Positions 25,738 to 33,509 of a DNA stretch of 64,000 nt are shown piece by piece (the first letter of the stretch is position 1; each line of letters opens with the position of its first letter). The position numbers were made by a program, and so were the translations under genes. The stretch lies in assembly GCA_903865745.1 (NCBI GenBank), contig CAIPKV010000070.1:35898-99897 (forward strand), in the 5' to 3' direction. Source of the DNA: an uncultured Verrucomicrobia subdivision 3 bacterium (GTDB lineage: Bacteria > Verrucomicrobiota > Verrucomicrobiia > Limisphaerales > UBA11358). The notes under the pieces are model-generated. The model did no database searches. It saw nothing but the letters and a program-made list of their open reading frames with translations, and was not told the DNA's origin.

Positions 25738-26355
25738 TCAAGTGCTCATGTGCTGGACCGGCTCGCACCACGGGCCGGTCAGATTCTTCGCCACCATCGT
25801 ACGAGCGCGCAGCGAATGCATGGAACCGGAGGGCAACTCATCCAAAACGACATTGTCCGGGTCGGTGAAGGTGCTGTATTTGACCGTTCCACCGGGCAGC
25901 AACGTATCTTCAACCACATAACACCAGGCGGCGGGGTCGTGTTGCAATTCCAGACCTAGCCGGCTGGGACCGAGATTGGTGACGCTGATAATGGCGGTAA
26001 GTCCGGGCACGCTGCCAGTGCGGGTATCGCTGGCCAGCTTGAAACCATACGCTGGCACGATAGCCGGATTGTTAGCGGCGTTGGCCGCGTTCACGACGTC
26101 GTTGCAAAGTGTATCAAACAGCGCAATCAGTTCCTCGCGGATGGCTATTTTGTTGAGGGTATCTTCCTTCGTGCCATTTTCGCAGACGGCGACGATATCC
26201 AATAGCGCCTGCGCCTTGGCCTTCAAAATCAACGCCGTGACCGTGGTGGTGATGGCGTAAGTGCTCTTGGCGATGAGGGCGGCGCCGCTCAAGCCGTGTT
26301 CGCCTAGGTCGGTGTCGGACAGTTTATGATATTCGTGCAGGGCTTTGATGCTCAT
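25738..26355 (-). CDS. Hypothetical protein with helical N-terminus and Fn3-like C-terminus
   Basis: The 205-residue protein starts MSIKALHEYHKLSDTDLGEH and has a helical half (about 1-105, including TVTALILKAKAQALLDIVAV and NKIAIREELIALFDTLCNDV). The C-terminal half is beta-rich and ends LPSGSMHSLRARTMVAKNL then GPWCEPVQHM, which resembles the last strands of a fibronectin type III domain. There is no signal peptide. Upstream lie a perfect hairpin and an array of degenerate 20-base repeats (26473-26742), a layout repeated at the second hypothetical locus near 53 kb. Function is unknown. Confidence 0.7.
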   Translation of the reverse strand: MSIKALHEYHKLSDTDLGEHGLSGAALIAKSTYAITTTVTALILKAKAQALLDIVAVCENGTKEDTLNKIAIREELIALFDTLCNDVVNAANAANNPAIVPAYGFKLASDTRTGSVPGLTAIISVTNLGPSRLGLELQHDPAAWCYVVEDTLLPGGTVKYSTFTDPDNVVLDELPSGSMHSLRARTMVAKNLTGPWCEPVQHMST

Positions 26356-26472
26356 GTTGGCTAGATGGAGTTGAATGTTTTAGCCGTCCAGCACGCCCCC
26401 CTGGCTACACTTACGACCTTTGACCAAACTGAAGTTAACAGAACGCGCCAGCATAGCAATGGGGCGGATACG

Positions 26473-26513
26473 ATTCGCATCTGGCTAATAGTATGTATTA
26501 GCCAGACGCGAAT
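26473..26513. repeat. Near-perfect 18-base inverted repeat (hairpin)
   Basis: Arms at 26473-26490 and 26496-26513 pair at 17 of 18 positions around a GTATG loop; the inner 10 bases (CTGGCTAATA / TATTAGCCAG) are perfect. It directly abuts the first unit of the 20-base repeat array and lies 118 bases ahead of the Fn3-like gene. There is no T-run, so a terminator is unlikely. Confidence 0.85.
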
Positions 26514-26742
26514 GGACGGCAAAGTCGCGTGGCCGACGGCGAAGTCATTTTGCCGACGGCAAAGCTACTTTGCGGACGGCAAAACTCCTAAGCGGTTCGC
26601 CAGCACCGGTTCGCGTTGTCGAAAACTGCTGCGCCGTTTGGGAAATGACTTTGCCGTCGGCAGCGTCATTTCCCCGACGGCAAAACGCCAACCGAATCCG
26701 GGAATGCGACTTCGCCGACGGCGGAGCAGGTTTGCCGACGGC
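26512..26742. repeat. Array of degenerate 20-base repeats built on GCCGACGGC
   Basis: Four head-to-tail 20-base units begin near 26511 (consensus GCCGACGGCAAAGTCnnTTT). Further copies of the GCCGACGGC core follow at 26653 (inverted), 26673, 26714 and 26734. The core recurs eight times within 231 bases. Units are not separated by unique spacers, so this is not a CRISPR array. The 495 bases of 26356-26850 hold only this array, the hairpin and unique non-coding sequence. Confidence 0.85.
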
Positions 26743-26850
26743 GAAAAGCCTCTGCCAAGCCGTTTATGGCCGGCGAAACGGGGAAAACGTTGGCGGGGCG
26801 GGAACTTTGTAATGGACAACCGGCGGCGGCGAAATTAGAAAGACTGCCTA

Positions 26851-27774
26851 CTACTCTTCAAAGTAATCACCATCGATTCGCTTGATTTCGTAGGAGTGAG
26901 CTGGTGCTACACCAATGTTGTGTTCAATCATCAAGTCAGCGAGCCGACTTCCATCGATAAGAATGACCTTTTGCGAAATACTTTTGGCGTAAGCCTTCGC
27001 CGTCTCAGCAAAGTCACTGGTCGTAATAAAAATCCCCTTCTGCGCCTGTTTTCCAGCAAGTGCACCTACGAAACTTTGAATGTCAGGTCGACCAACTGTC
27101 GTGTCACTCCATTTTTTAGCTTGAACATAAATCACATCCAAACCAAGACGGTCTTCATTGATCACACCATCAATGCCTTCGTCGTTTGAAGCTTTAGTAA
27201 CACGCGCGGCTTCTTCACGAGAACCGCCGTAGCCCATTGCTACCAACAAATCCAAGACGAGTTGTTCAAAACGAAACGCATCCATCTTCTTTACGATACC
27301 CAGCAGTTCGCTTTTGAGACTGCTCTGGAGTGTCCCATACGCTGCTTCAATAATTTCTTCGGGAGTTTTTGAATCTGCCTCTTTGCCTGCGGCCACTTCG
27401 TTGTCTTGGTTTTGATTTTTCGTTTTACCTTTAGCCTCCGCAAATTCTACAAAGCTTGGGAACTTCATTAAGTATTCACGGTCAATCATTGTCGGCTTTT
27501 CAGTCGCAACTTTTTTTCCAAGCTCGGTGATTACATAGAGACCTTTCTTCGGACGGTCCAGAAGCCCAGCGCGAAACAAATCATAACAAGCCCAGTTAGC
27601 GCGGTTATGCCACCGGCGTTGTGTCCCGCTTGGCAACATTTCATTTTGTTCGGCTTCAGTTAATTTGAAGTGAACAGCAAGTGTCGTAAAAACTTCAGCA
27701 AGACGATGCGGCTTACCATCCGAGAAGAACTGCATTGCCGGCGCTTTGATTTCGTTAAATTCAGGAACTGGCAT
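26851..27774 (-). CDS. mrr: Mrr-like type IV restriction endonuclease
   Basis: The 307-residue protein has an N-terminal winged-helix Mrr_N domain (about 1-100, with RRWHNRANWACYDLFRAGLL) and a PD-(D/E)xK Mrr_cat domain (about 165-290): NDEGIDGVINEDRLGLDVIY then VQAKKW gives the catalytic Asp-(x)n-Gln-x-Lys set. Mrr enzymes cut modified DNA. No methyltransferase or specificity subunit is nearby, as expected for type IV. Base composition is visibly lower in GC than neighbours and it lies between two repeat structures, pointing to acquisition by transfer. Confidence 0.88.
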   Translation of the reverse strand: MPVPEFNEIKAPAMQFFSDGKPHRLAEVFTTLAVHFKLTEAEQNEMLPSGTQRRWHNRANWACYDLFRAGLLDRPKKGLYVITELGKKVATEKPTMIDREYLMKFPSFVEFAEAKGKTKNQNQDNEVAAGKEADSKTPEEIIEAAYGTLQSSLKSELLGIVKKMDAFRFEQLVLDLLVAMGYGGSREEAARVTKASNDEGIDGVINEDRLGLDVIYVQAKKWSDTTVGRPDIQSFVGALAGKQAQKGIFITTSDFAETAKAYAKSISQKVILIDGSRLADLMIEHNIGVAPAHSYEIKRIDGDYFEE

Positions 27775-27801
27775 AATTCTTCACGGCTTGTTTTTACTTT
27801 G

Positions 27802-27861
27802 TTACTCCCACTCGATCGTGCCGGGGGGGCTTGCTGGTGATGTCGAGGACGCAGCGGTTCA
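27802..27861. repeat. Duplicate of the guaA 3' end (direct repeat, distal copy)
   Basis: These 60 bases repeat the last 59 bases of guaA including its stop codon (28337-28395) with one G insertion and about two substitutions. The copy lies at the far end of hicA, and the last three bases serve as the TGA of hicA (minus strand). Such direct repeats at a gene 3' end are the usual trace of site-specific integration. Confidence 0.92.
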
Positions 27862-28074
27862 TAGCAACGCGGCGAATTCTTCCACAGTCATGCCCGCCTG
27901 GTCAATCAGCCCTTTAAGCGTGCCGGGCTTGATGGGTTTGTGCTGGGGAACAACCACCGTGCGGGAACCACGTCGCATAATGAGATGGGAACCGGTCTGG
28001 CGCTGAGTTTCAAATCCGGCGCGTCGGAGAGCGCGTGCGGCTTCGGAGCCGGACACGTCGCGGGGAATTTTCAT
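27859..28074 (-). CDS. hicA: HicA-like toxin (mRNA interferase)
   Basis: The 71-residue protein matches HicA: MKIPRDVSGSEAARALRRAG, then the conserved TGSHLIMRRG with the catalytic His, and a C-terminal KPGTLKGLIDQAGMTVEEF. HicA is a dsRBD-like ribonuclease that degrades mRNA when not bound by HicB. It overlaps hicB by 4 bases (ATGA), so the antitoxin is translated first. Its stop codon is taken from the duplicated guaA end. The pair is complete and looks functional. Confidence 0.9.
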   Translation of the reverse strand: MKIPRDVSGSEAARALRRAGFETQRQTGSHLIMRRGSRTVVVPQHKPIKPGTLKGLIDQAGMTVEEFAALL

Positions 28075-28292
28075 GCCAGCACCAGCGCGGGGTCTTCCAC
28101 GAAATGGAGTCGCACGCGGCGCGGATGCTGGCCTGGCTCGAAGTATCCCTTCACGGCGTCGCTCACCATGAGGTTGAGTTCCTCCAAGGTGTCGCCCTGC
28201 GTGGTGATGCCGCCTTTGTCAGCGTCATCCCAGCGCGCCACATAACCGCCAGTCTCGTGGCAGGGCGTTACTTGAAAGGTAATCTCTTTCAT
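28071..28292 (-). CDS. hicB: HicB-like antitoxin, short form
   Basis: The 73-residue protein matches the partial RNase H-like HicB fold: ITFQVTPCHETGGYVARWDD, then GGITTQGDTLEELNLMVSDA and a VKGYFEPG helix. The ATG at 28292 is chosen over an in-frame start 54 bases upstream, which would lie inside the flanking repeat region. It lacks a C-terminal DNA-binding domain, so the pair may not autoregulate by the usual HTH. It precedes hicA with a 4-base overlap. Confidence 0.88.
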   Translation of the reverse strand: MKEITFQVTPCHETGGYVARWDDADKGGITTQGDTLEELNLMVSDAVKGYFEPGQHPRRVRLHFVEDPALVLA

Positions 28293-28336
28293 GGCTTGAA
28301 TGTGCTTTGTCCGCCGGCTTTGCGCAACCTGCAATT

Positions 28337-28395
28337 TTACTCCCACTCAATCGTGCCGGGCGGCTTGCTGGTGATGTCGAGGACGCAGCGGTTCA
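28337..28395. repeat. guaA 3' end (direct repeat, native copy)
   Basis: The final 59 bases of guaA with its stop codon, duplicated at 27802-27861. The two copies bracket a 475-base segment that contains only hicB and hicA. Confidence 0.92.
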
Positions 28396-29887
28396 CGCCT
28401 TTCACCTCGTTGATGATGCGGCTGGCCAGCTTCTCCAGCAGGTCGTACGGCAGCTTCACCCAGTCGGCCGTCATGCCGTCCTGCGATTCGACGGCGCGTA
28501 TGGCAATGGTGTAATCGTAGGTCCGCTCGTCGCCCATCACCCCCACGCTGCGCACGGGCAGCAGGACGGCGAAGCTCTGCCAGACTTTGTAATATAATCC
28601 GCACGCCTTCATCTCCTCGACGACGATGGCATCGGCATTCCGCAAGATTTCGCAGCGCGCAGGCGTGACTTCGCCCAGGATGCGCACGGCCAGGCCGGGC
28701 CCGGGGAAGGGCTGGCGCCACACGATGTCCTTGGGCACGCCAAGCTCTTCGCCGAGCAGCCGGACTTCGTCCTTGAACAGATTCTTCAGCGGCTCGACGA
28801 GCTTGAACTTCATGCCCTTGGGTAGGCCGCCGACGTTGTGATGGCTCTTGATGAGCGCGGCGGGGTTGCCGCCAATCGGCACGGACTCGATGACGTCGGG
28901 ATAGAGCGTGCCTTGCGCGAGGAACTTGGCTTTGTTCGCCTTGCCCACGCGCTTGGTGGCCGCCTGAAACACGTCGATGAAGGTCTTGCCAATGATCTTG
29001 CGCTTCTTCTCGGGGTCGGTGACGCCCTTGAGCTTGCCGAGAAAGAGCTTGGTGGCGTCCACATATTGGAGGCGGATATTGAAGCTGCGCGCGAAAACAT
29101 TCTGGACGACTTCGGCCTCGCGTGCGCGCAGGACACCGTTGTTGACGAAGATGCAGGTGAGCTGGTCGCCGATGGCCTTGTGCAGGAGCGCCGCTGCGAC
29201 GCTGGAATCCACGCCGCCGCTCAAGCCGAGCACGACGTGCTCCGGGCCGACTTGCGCGCGGATTTCTTCGACGGCCTGGTCCACGTAGTTGCGCATGGTC
29301 CAGCTTTTGCCGCAGCCGCAGATGCCGTGAACGAAGTTGGCGATGATCTCCTTGCCGCGCGGGGTGTGCACGACTTCGGGATGGAACTGCAGACCGAAGA
29401 ATTTCTTCGAGCGGTTCTCGATGGCGGCGAACTCGGAGTTCTCCGTGACGGCGACGGGCTTGAAGCCGTGGGGAATCTTGGTGAGCTTGTCGCCGTGGGA
29501 ATTCCAGACTTGCAGCGACTTGGGCAACTTTGAAAAGAGCGCGCAGGAGCCGTCCTTCACTGTGAGGGTGCCCTTGCCGTATTCGCGCTTCTGGCCTTTC
29601 TCCACTTTGCCGCCAAGGAATTGGGCGAAGAGCTGCACGCCGAAACAGATGCCGAGCACGGGGACGCCGAGCTCAAAAATGGTCTTGTCGGGCAGCGGCG
29701 CGTCAGACGCATAAACGCTGGAGGGCCCGCCGGAGAGAATGATGCCGCGCGGCTTCATCGCGGCGATCTTCGCGGCGGGCGTGTTGTAATGGATGATGGT
29801 GGAATAGACGTTGCACTCGCGCACGCGCCGGGCGATGACCTGCGTGTATTGCGAGCCGAAATCGAGGATGACAATCTGTTCGTTCAT
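28337..29887 (-). CDS. guaA: GMP synthase (glutamine-hydrolysing)
   Basis: GuaA converts XMP to GMP with glutamine as nitrogen donor. The 516-residue protein has the class I amidotransferase domain (1-190: GGPSSVYA, catalytic Cys in GICFGVQ, His in [10 protein letters not shown]), the ATP pyrophosphatase P-loop [11 protein letters not shown] (about 225) and the dimerisation domain ending [12 protein letters not shown]. Length and order are standard. Its 3' end is duplicated downstream, but the gene itself is intact. Confidence 0.97.
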   Translation of the reverse strand: MNEQIVILDFGSQYTQVIARRVRECNVYSTIIHYNTPAAKIAAMKPRGIILSGGPSSVYASDAPLPDKTIFELGVPVLGICFGVQLFAQFLGGKVEKGQKREYGKGTLTVKDGSCALFSKLPKSLQVWNSHGDKLTKIPHGFKPVAVTENSEFAAIENRSKKFFGLQFHPEVVHTPRGKEIIANFVHGICGCGKSWTMRNYVDQAVEEIRAQVGPEHVVLGLSGGVDSSVAAALLHKAIGDQLTCIFVNNGVLRAREAEVVQNVFARSFNIRLQYVDATKLFLGKLKGVTDPEKKRKIIGKTFIDVFQAATKRVGKANKAKFLAQGTLYPDVIESVPIGGNPAALIKSHHNVGGLPKGMKFKLVEPLKNLFKDEVRLLGEELGVPKDIVWRQPFPGPGLAVRILGEVTPARCEILRNADAIVVEEMKACGLYYKVWQSFAVLLPVRSVGVMGDERTYDYTIAIRAVESQDGMTADWVKLPYDLLEKLASRIINEVKGVNRCVLDITSKPPGTIEWE

Positions 29888-29947
29888 TTTGAAAACAAAG
29901 ACGGATTCTGTTTCGCCGCCGGAAGATTGGCGAGCGAAAATTGCGGG

Positions 29948-30532
29948 TTATTTAGGGGCGGGTTCCGACGCCGGTTCCTGGCCGTAAAAGTCCTTGAAGC
30001 ACTCCGGGCAGAGGCTGTGCGAAAACTGGGCGGAAGAATGCGCGGTGATGTAGTGTTCCAATTGGACCCACTCGTTACGCTCGTTGCGGATGCTCTTGCA
30101 CTGCGCGCAAATGGGCAAGATGCCTTCCAGCAACCGGACGCGCTGCCGGAGCTGGCGGGATTGTGTGCCAAGGCGGCTGGTCAGCGCCGCGAGCAGCAGC
30201 AACACGAAGAACCGCACGAGCGCGGCAGCGACCTCTTCGGCGGTGTAAGGTTTCTCGTTAAACACAAACTGATGGGACAACCGTGTCAGCGACAGCCCCA
30301 CGGCGCAGATGAGCGCAAAGGGCAAGCTGCGGTTCCACGCCGCGAGCATGAGCGGGAAAATGAAGACAAACGGAAAGACTATAAGCGGAATCAACTCCCA
30401 ATCGACGGCCGCCAACGCGAAACAGAGCAGCACGACGAACCATGGCCGACTCCACAAGCCGCGCTCAAACACGGGCACATCAGGCGTGAACGGTGTATTG
30501 GCGGGGAACAAGTTGAAATCGGGTTTACTCAT
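29948..30532 (-). CDS. Membrane protein with C-terminal cysteine motif
   Basis: The 194-residue protein starts MSKPDFNLFPANTPFTPDVP and has about four hydrophobic helices (about 28-120). The C-terminal 60 residues read LLEGILPICAQCKSIRNERN, then a Glu-rich helix and FSHSLCPECF, the CxxC-x-CxxC motif often found at the end of PAS/GAF sensor proteins in this group of bacteria. A longer frame upstream is rejected because it crosses the pilin-like gene. Function is not known; a redox- or metal-binding output is possible. Confidence 0.7.
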   Translation of the reverse strand: MSKPDFNLFPANTPFTPDVPVFERGLWSRPWFVVLLCFALAAVDWELIPLIVFPFVFIFPLMLAAWNRSLPFALICAVGLSLTRLSHQFVFNEKPYTAEEVAAALVRFFVLLLLAALTSRLGTQSRQLRQRVRLLEGILPICAQCKSIRNERNEWVQLEHYITAHSSAQFSHSLCPECFKDFYGQEPASEPAPK

Positions 30533-30619
30533 GCGATTACACTGATTGTCGGCCCGCACGCTGAGGCTTGGCGAGAAAAAAATTTTGCCTGCGCGCGCGG
30601 ATTGCGTTACAAGTCGCGC

Positions 30620-31222
30620 ATGTTGTTTCACCACCGCCCACGATCGGCCCCGGGCTTCTCGCTGGTGGAACTGCTCGTCTCGGTGGCCATCATCGGCATC
30701 ATGGCGGCGATGCTTTACAGCTTTGCCTCGCCCGGCCGCCAGCGTTCGCAGAAAAAGCTCTGCGCGGACAACCTTCAAAAGATTTACCTGGCGCTCCAGA
30801 TTTACGCGAACGACTCCCAAGGCGCGCTGCCGGAAAACACCAACGCTGCCACTTCCGAAGACGTGCTCGGTTTGCTCGTGCCGAAATACACGGCGGATAC
30901 ATCCATCTTCATCTGCCCGGGCGGACGCGATGCGGCGATTCCGTCCGGCGAACCGTTGTCAGCTCATAAAATCAGCTACGCCTATTATATGGGGCGACGG
31001 CTGGATAACCCGCAAAGTGTTTTGCTGTCTGACCGGCAGGTGGACACGCAGCCGAAGCATCCGGGTGAATATGTTTTCTCACCCGATGGCAAGTCGCCCG
31101 GCAATAACCACCACAAGTATGGCGGTAATTTTCTTCTAGGCGACGGCAGCGTATCGGACAGCCCGGCGCTGCTGGCGTTTCCGCTGGCCATTCCGACGGG
31201 CGTCGTGCTATTGAATCCCTAG
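30620..31222 (+). CDS. Prepilin-like protein with N-terminal cleavage/methylation motif
   Basis: The 200-residue protein has a type IV prepilin signal (SAPGFSLVELLVSVAIIGIM, cleavage after Gly) followed by a single hydrophobic helix. A C-terminal GGNFLLGDGSV matches the H-x9-DG or GDGS tail common in Verrucomicrobiota and Planctomycetota pseudopilins. Cys pairs in KKLCADN and SIFICPGG may form a disulfide. Start is ATG at 30620, since upstream codons in the same frame run through unrelated sequence. It may be a minor pseudopilin of a type II secretion-like machine. Confidence 0.85.
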   Translation: MLFHHRPRSAPGFSLVELLVSVAIIGIMAAMLYSFASPGRQRSQKKLCADNLQKIYLALQIYANDSQGALPENTNAATSEDVLGLLVPKYTADTSIFICPGGRDAAIPSGEPLSAHKISYAYYMGRRLDNPQSVLLSDRQVDTQPKHPGEYVFSPDGKSPGNNHHKYGGNFLLGDGSVSDSPALLAFPLAIPTGVVLLNP

Positions 31223-31232
31223 CCCTGACGCC

Positions 31233-33491
31233 ATGAAAATCCAATGTGACTGCGGCGCGAAGTACGAGTTCGACACCACGCCGGAAATGGCCGACGAGCC
31301 GGTCAAATTTGTCTGCCCCCAGTGCGGCCTCGATTCGTCTGCATTGGTCAACGACCTCATCCGGGAGGAATTTGGCATCCCGCCGCTAGCGCCGGTCGCC
31401 GCCCCGCGCCTGAAAGTCGCCCGTCATGAAACTCCGGCAACCGCGCCCGCGCCCGCTCCGGTGCCAACCTCAAAATTTTGCGCGAAGCATCTGCGTGTCC
31501 CCGTCACGGGCAACTGTGCTGTGTGCCAGAAGCCGATTTGTCCAGAGTGCATGGCCATGTTCGGATTTTTTTGTTCGCCGCTCTGCAAGGGCAAAGCCGA
31601 GGCGCAGAAAATTGACGTGCCGGTCTACGCCGGGCGCAAGGATTTGATTGCAGCGCAATCACAGCGGAAGACTGGCTTAATTTTAAGTGCGGTTGCTACA
31701 GCAGTCTTCGTGGCACTGGTCGCGTGGGGGTGGTATGCGTTTGTCGGCTCCGTGCCGCACCCCTATTTTTCCGTACGCTTTGACGACGACAGCCGCGCCT
31801 ACGCTGGCGCGTCGCAGTTGGTTGGCAAAGATCAGTTGATTTTCTTACACGGTAGCACGCTGGCGCGCTGCGACCTGAAAACTAAAAAGCAAATCTGGTC
31901 GCAGGAGCTGGTGACGCCGCAGCAAATCGCCGACGTGGCCAAGGCGGAAACCGATTTGGAGGCGCGTCAGGACCAGGAAAATTCTGACGGCTACCATCAT
32001 CGGCGCAGTGCGGACGATATTGCAAGAACCGCGAAACAGCTGTTGCAGGCAGAACTGTCTCTGCACGTCTCCGGCCAGAACATCTGGGTAAAAAGTACCG
32101 GCAAACTCACGCAATACAACTGGGATAGCGGCGATGTGCTTCACGATGTCCCGTTGCCTGAAAACGGCGAACTGGTTCAGAATGGCGACGAGCTGCTCGT
32201 GCTCGGCGCGCAAACCGTCGTGCACGTCAGCCTCGCTAGCGGCGAATCCCGCGTTGAAGAATTAAGCGCAGCGGGCAGAACGACACTTGCGGGCGCACAA
32301 AACTCCACCGGTGCCGGACTGGCGGGGATTAGCAGCGGCCAACCTTTGGATCCGCAGAAAGTCGAGACACAGGTACAAGGCCTGAATCTGCCCGGGCGGA
32401 TGGCGTTGCCCGCGCTGCTCGCCAACGCTCAACATGAGCACCAGCTTGAATCTGCGCTGCGGGACAACCCGCAAGTTCCTCCGTCGAATAATTCCGCGCC
32501 GGCGGCGACGGCGCAAAGTTTGCGGCTAGTTCCCGGTCCGGGCGGCTGCGTCCAGTTTTCCACACGCCTGCTGGAAGCGCATCTTGTTACCCACACAGCA
32601 ATGCAGGCAGCGTCCGGTCAATCCACTCTGGATGGCAATTTAAATGGCGGGAAGTCGGCTGAGGCCGCTAATGAAGTTCTGAACGAAATACAACGCAACA
32701 ACGGAGGCGGTTCCGTTACGGAAAACGAAAGTCGTTATCAAGTGACCGTGCATCTGCCCGGTTCGAATAGCGCGACTGACTGGACTGGCGAAGTGGTCGG
32801 GCCGCCGCAGTTATTTGTGTTCAAAACCGTGAACGTCATTGCGGCGGGCAAGATTGTCATCGTCCTCGATAAATCCAACAAAAAGCTCTGGCAGGCGGCA
32901 CTCACTTATAACGTGCCGGTCAGCGGCGGCGAATCGCGTTTCGGCGCCGGCCCGTGCGTGGAGCGCGATGGCACGCTCTATGTTTTTGACCAAGCCGTGC
33001 TTTCGGCGTTTGATTTGAACTCGGGCAACGCGCGCTGGCGGCTGCCATCCATCGGCATCGTCGGATTATTTTTTGATGATCAAGGCAATGTTTACATCAA
33101 CACCACCACCGGCAATCCCGACGACATCAAATACTCGCGACAGATTGATATCACCCGAAAAACCGAGGCGGTGCTATTCAAGATTAATTCGCAAACCGGC
33201 AAGACGTTGTGGAGCATCAAACCCGGCGCCTACATTTGCTACCTGTCAGGGAAATTCATTTACACCGTCGCTTCGTTCGACCCAAATCCCAATGATCAGG
33301 ATGTGTTGAACGATATGACCGATATCCAAAAGCCGCCCTTTCTGCGCATCGCGCGCCTCCGGCCGACCGATGGGCGGATTCTGTGGGAAGTCCATCAGGA
33401 TCGCAGTCCGGTGGATGTTCGCTTCAACGAAAATTCCATCGAGCTCATCTTCAAGCGCGAGGTGCAGGTGCTGCGCTTTCTATCATTCTAA
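31233..33491 (+). CDS. Zinc-ribbon, B-box, membrane-anchored PQQ propeller protein
   Basis: The 752-residue protein has, in order, a zinc ribbon (CDCG at 5-8, CPQC at about 29-32), a Pro/Ala-rich linker, a B-box-like cysteine cluster (CAKHL, CAVCQKPICPECMAMFGFFC, about 88-125), a transmembrane helix (GLILSAVATAVFVALVAWGW, about 150-170), and a PQQ-type beta-propeller region in the outer part (about 190-750) with repeated W-rich strands (KTLWSIKPGAY, GRILWEVHQD). The propeller probably lies in the periplasm. An Asn/Gly-rich insertion interrupts it. Ligand is unknown. Confidence 0.75.
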   Translation: MKIQCDCGAKYEFDTTPEMADEPVKFVCPQCGLDSSALVNDLIREEFGIPPLAPVAAPRLKVARHETPATAPAPAPVPTSKFCAKHLRVPVTGNCAVCQKPICPECMAMFGFFCSPLCKGKAEAQKIDVPVYAGRKDLIAAQSQRKTGLILSAVATAVFVALVAWGWYAFVGSVPHPYFSVRFDDDSRAYAGASQLVGKDQLIFLHGSTLARCDLKTKKQIWSQELVTPQQIADVAKAETDLEARQDQENSDGYHHRRSADDIARTAKQLLQAELSLHVSGQNIWVKSTGKLTQYNWDSGDVLHDVPLPENGELVQNGDELLVLGAQTVVHVSLASGESRVEELSAAGRTTLAGAQNSTGAGLAGISSGQPLDPQKVETQVQGLNLPGRMALPALLANAQHEHQLESALRDNPQVPPSNNSAPAATAQSLRLVPGPGGCVQFSTRLLEAHLVTHTAMQAASGQSTLDGNLNGGKSAEAANEVLNEIQRNNGGGSVTENESRYQVTVHLPGSNSATDWTGEVVGPPQLFVFKTVNVIAAGKIVIVLDKSNKKLWQAALTYNVPVSGGESRFGAGPCVERDGTLYVFDQAVLSAFDLNSGNARWRLPSIGIVGLFFDDQGNVYINTTTGNPDDIKYSRQIDITRKTEAVLFKINSQTGKTLWSIKPGAYICYLSGKFIYTVASFDPNPNDQDVLNDMTDIQKPPFLRIARLRPTDGRILWEVHQDRSPVDVRFNENSIELIFKREVQVLRFLSF

Positions 33492-33509
33492 AACTTATTG
33501 TTGCCGACC

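Noticed and set aside
26473..26513. Intrinsic terminator
   Set aside because: The stem is strong but there is no T-run on either strand, so I list it as a hairpin repeat only.
26512..26742. Possible CRISPR array
   Set aside because: Units are contiguous and degenerate, with no unique spacers of similar length and no cas genes in the window.
29621..31222. A long plus-strand frame ending in the pilin-like gene
   Set aside because: The first 330 codons are antisense to guaA and a membrane gene. The prepilin signal only starts at 30620.
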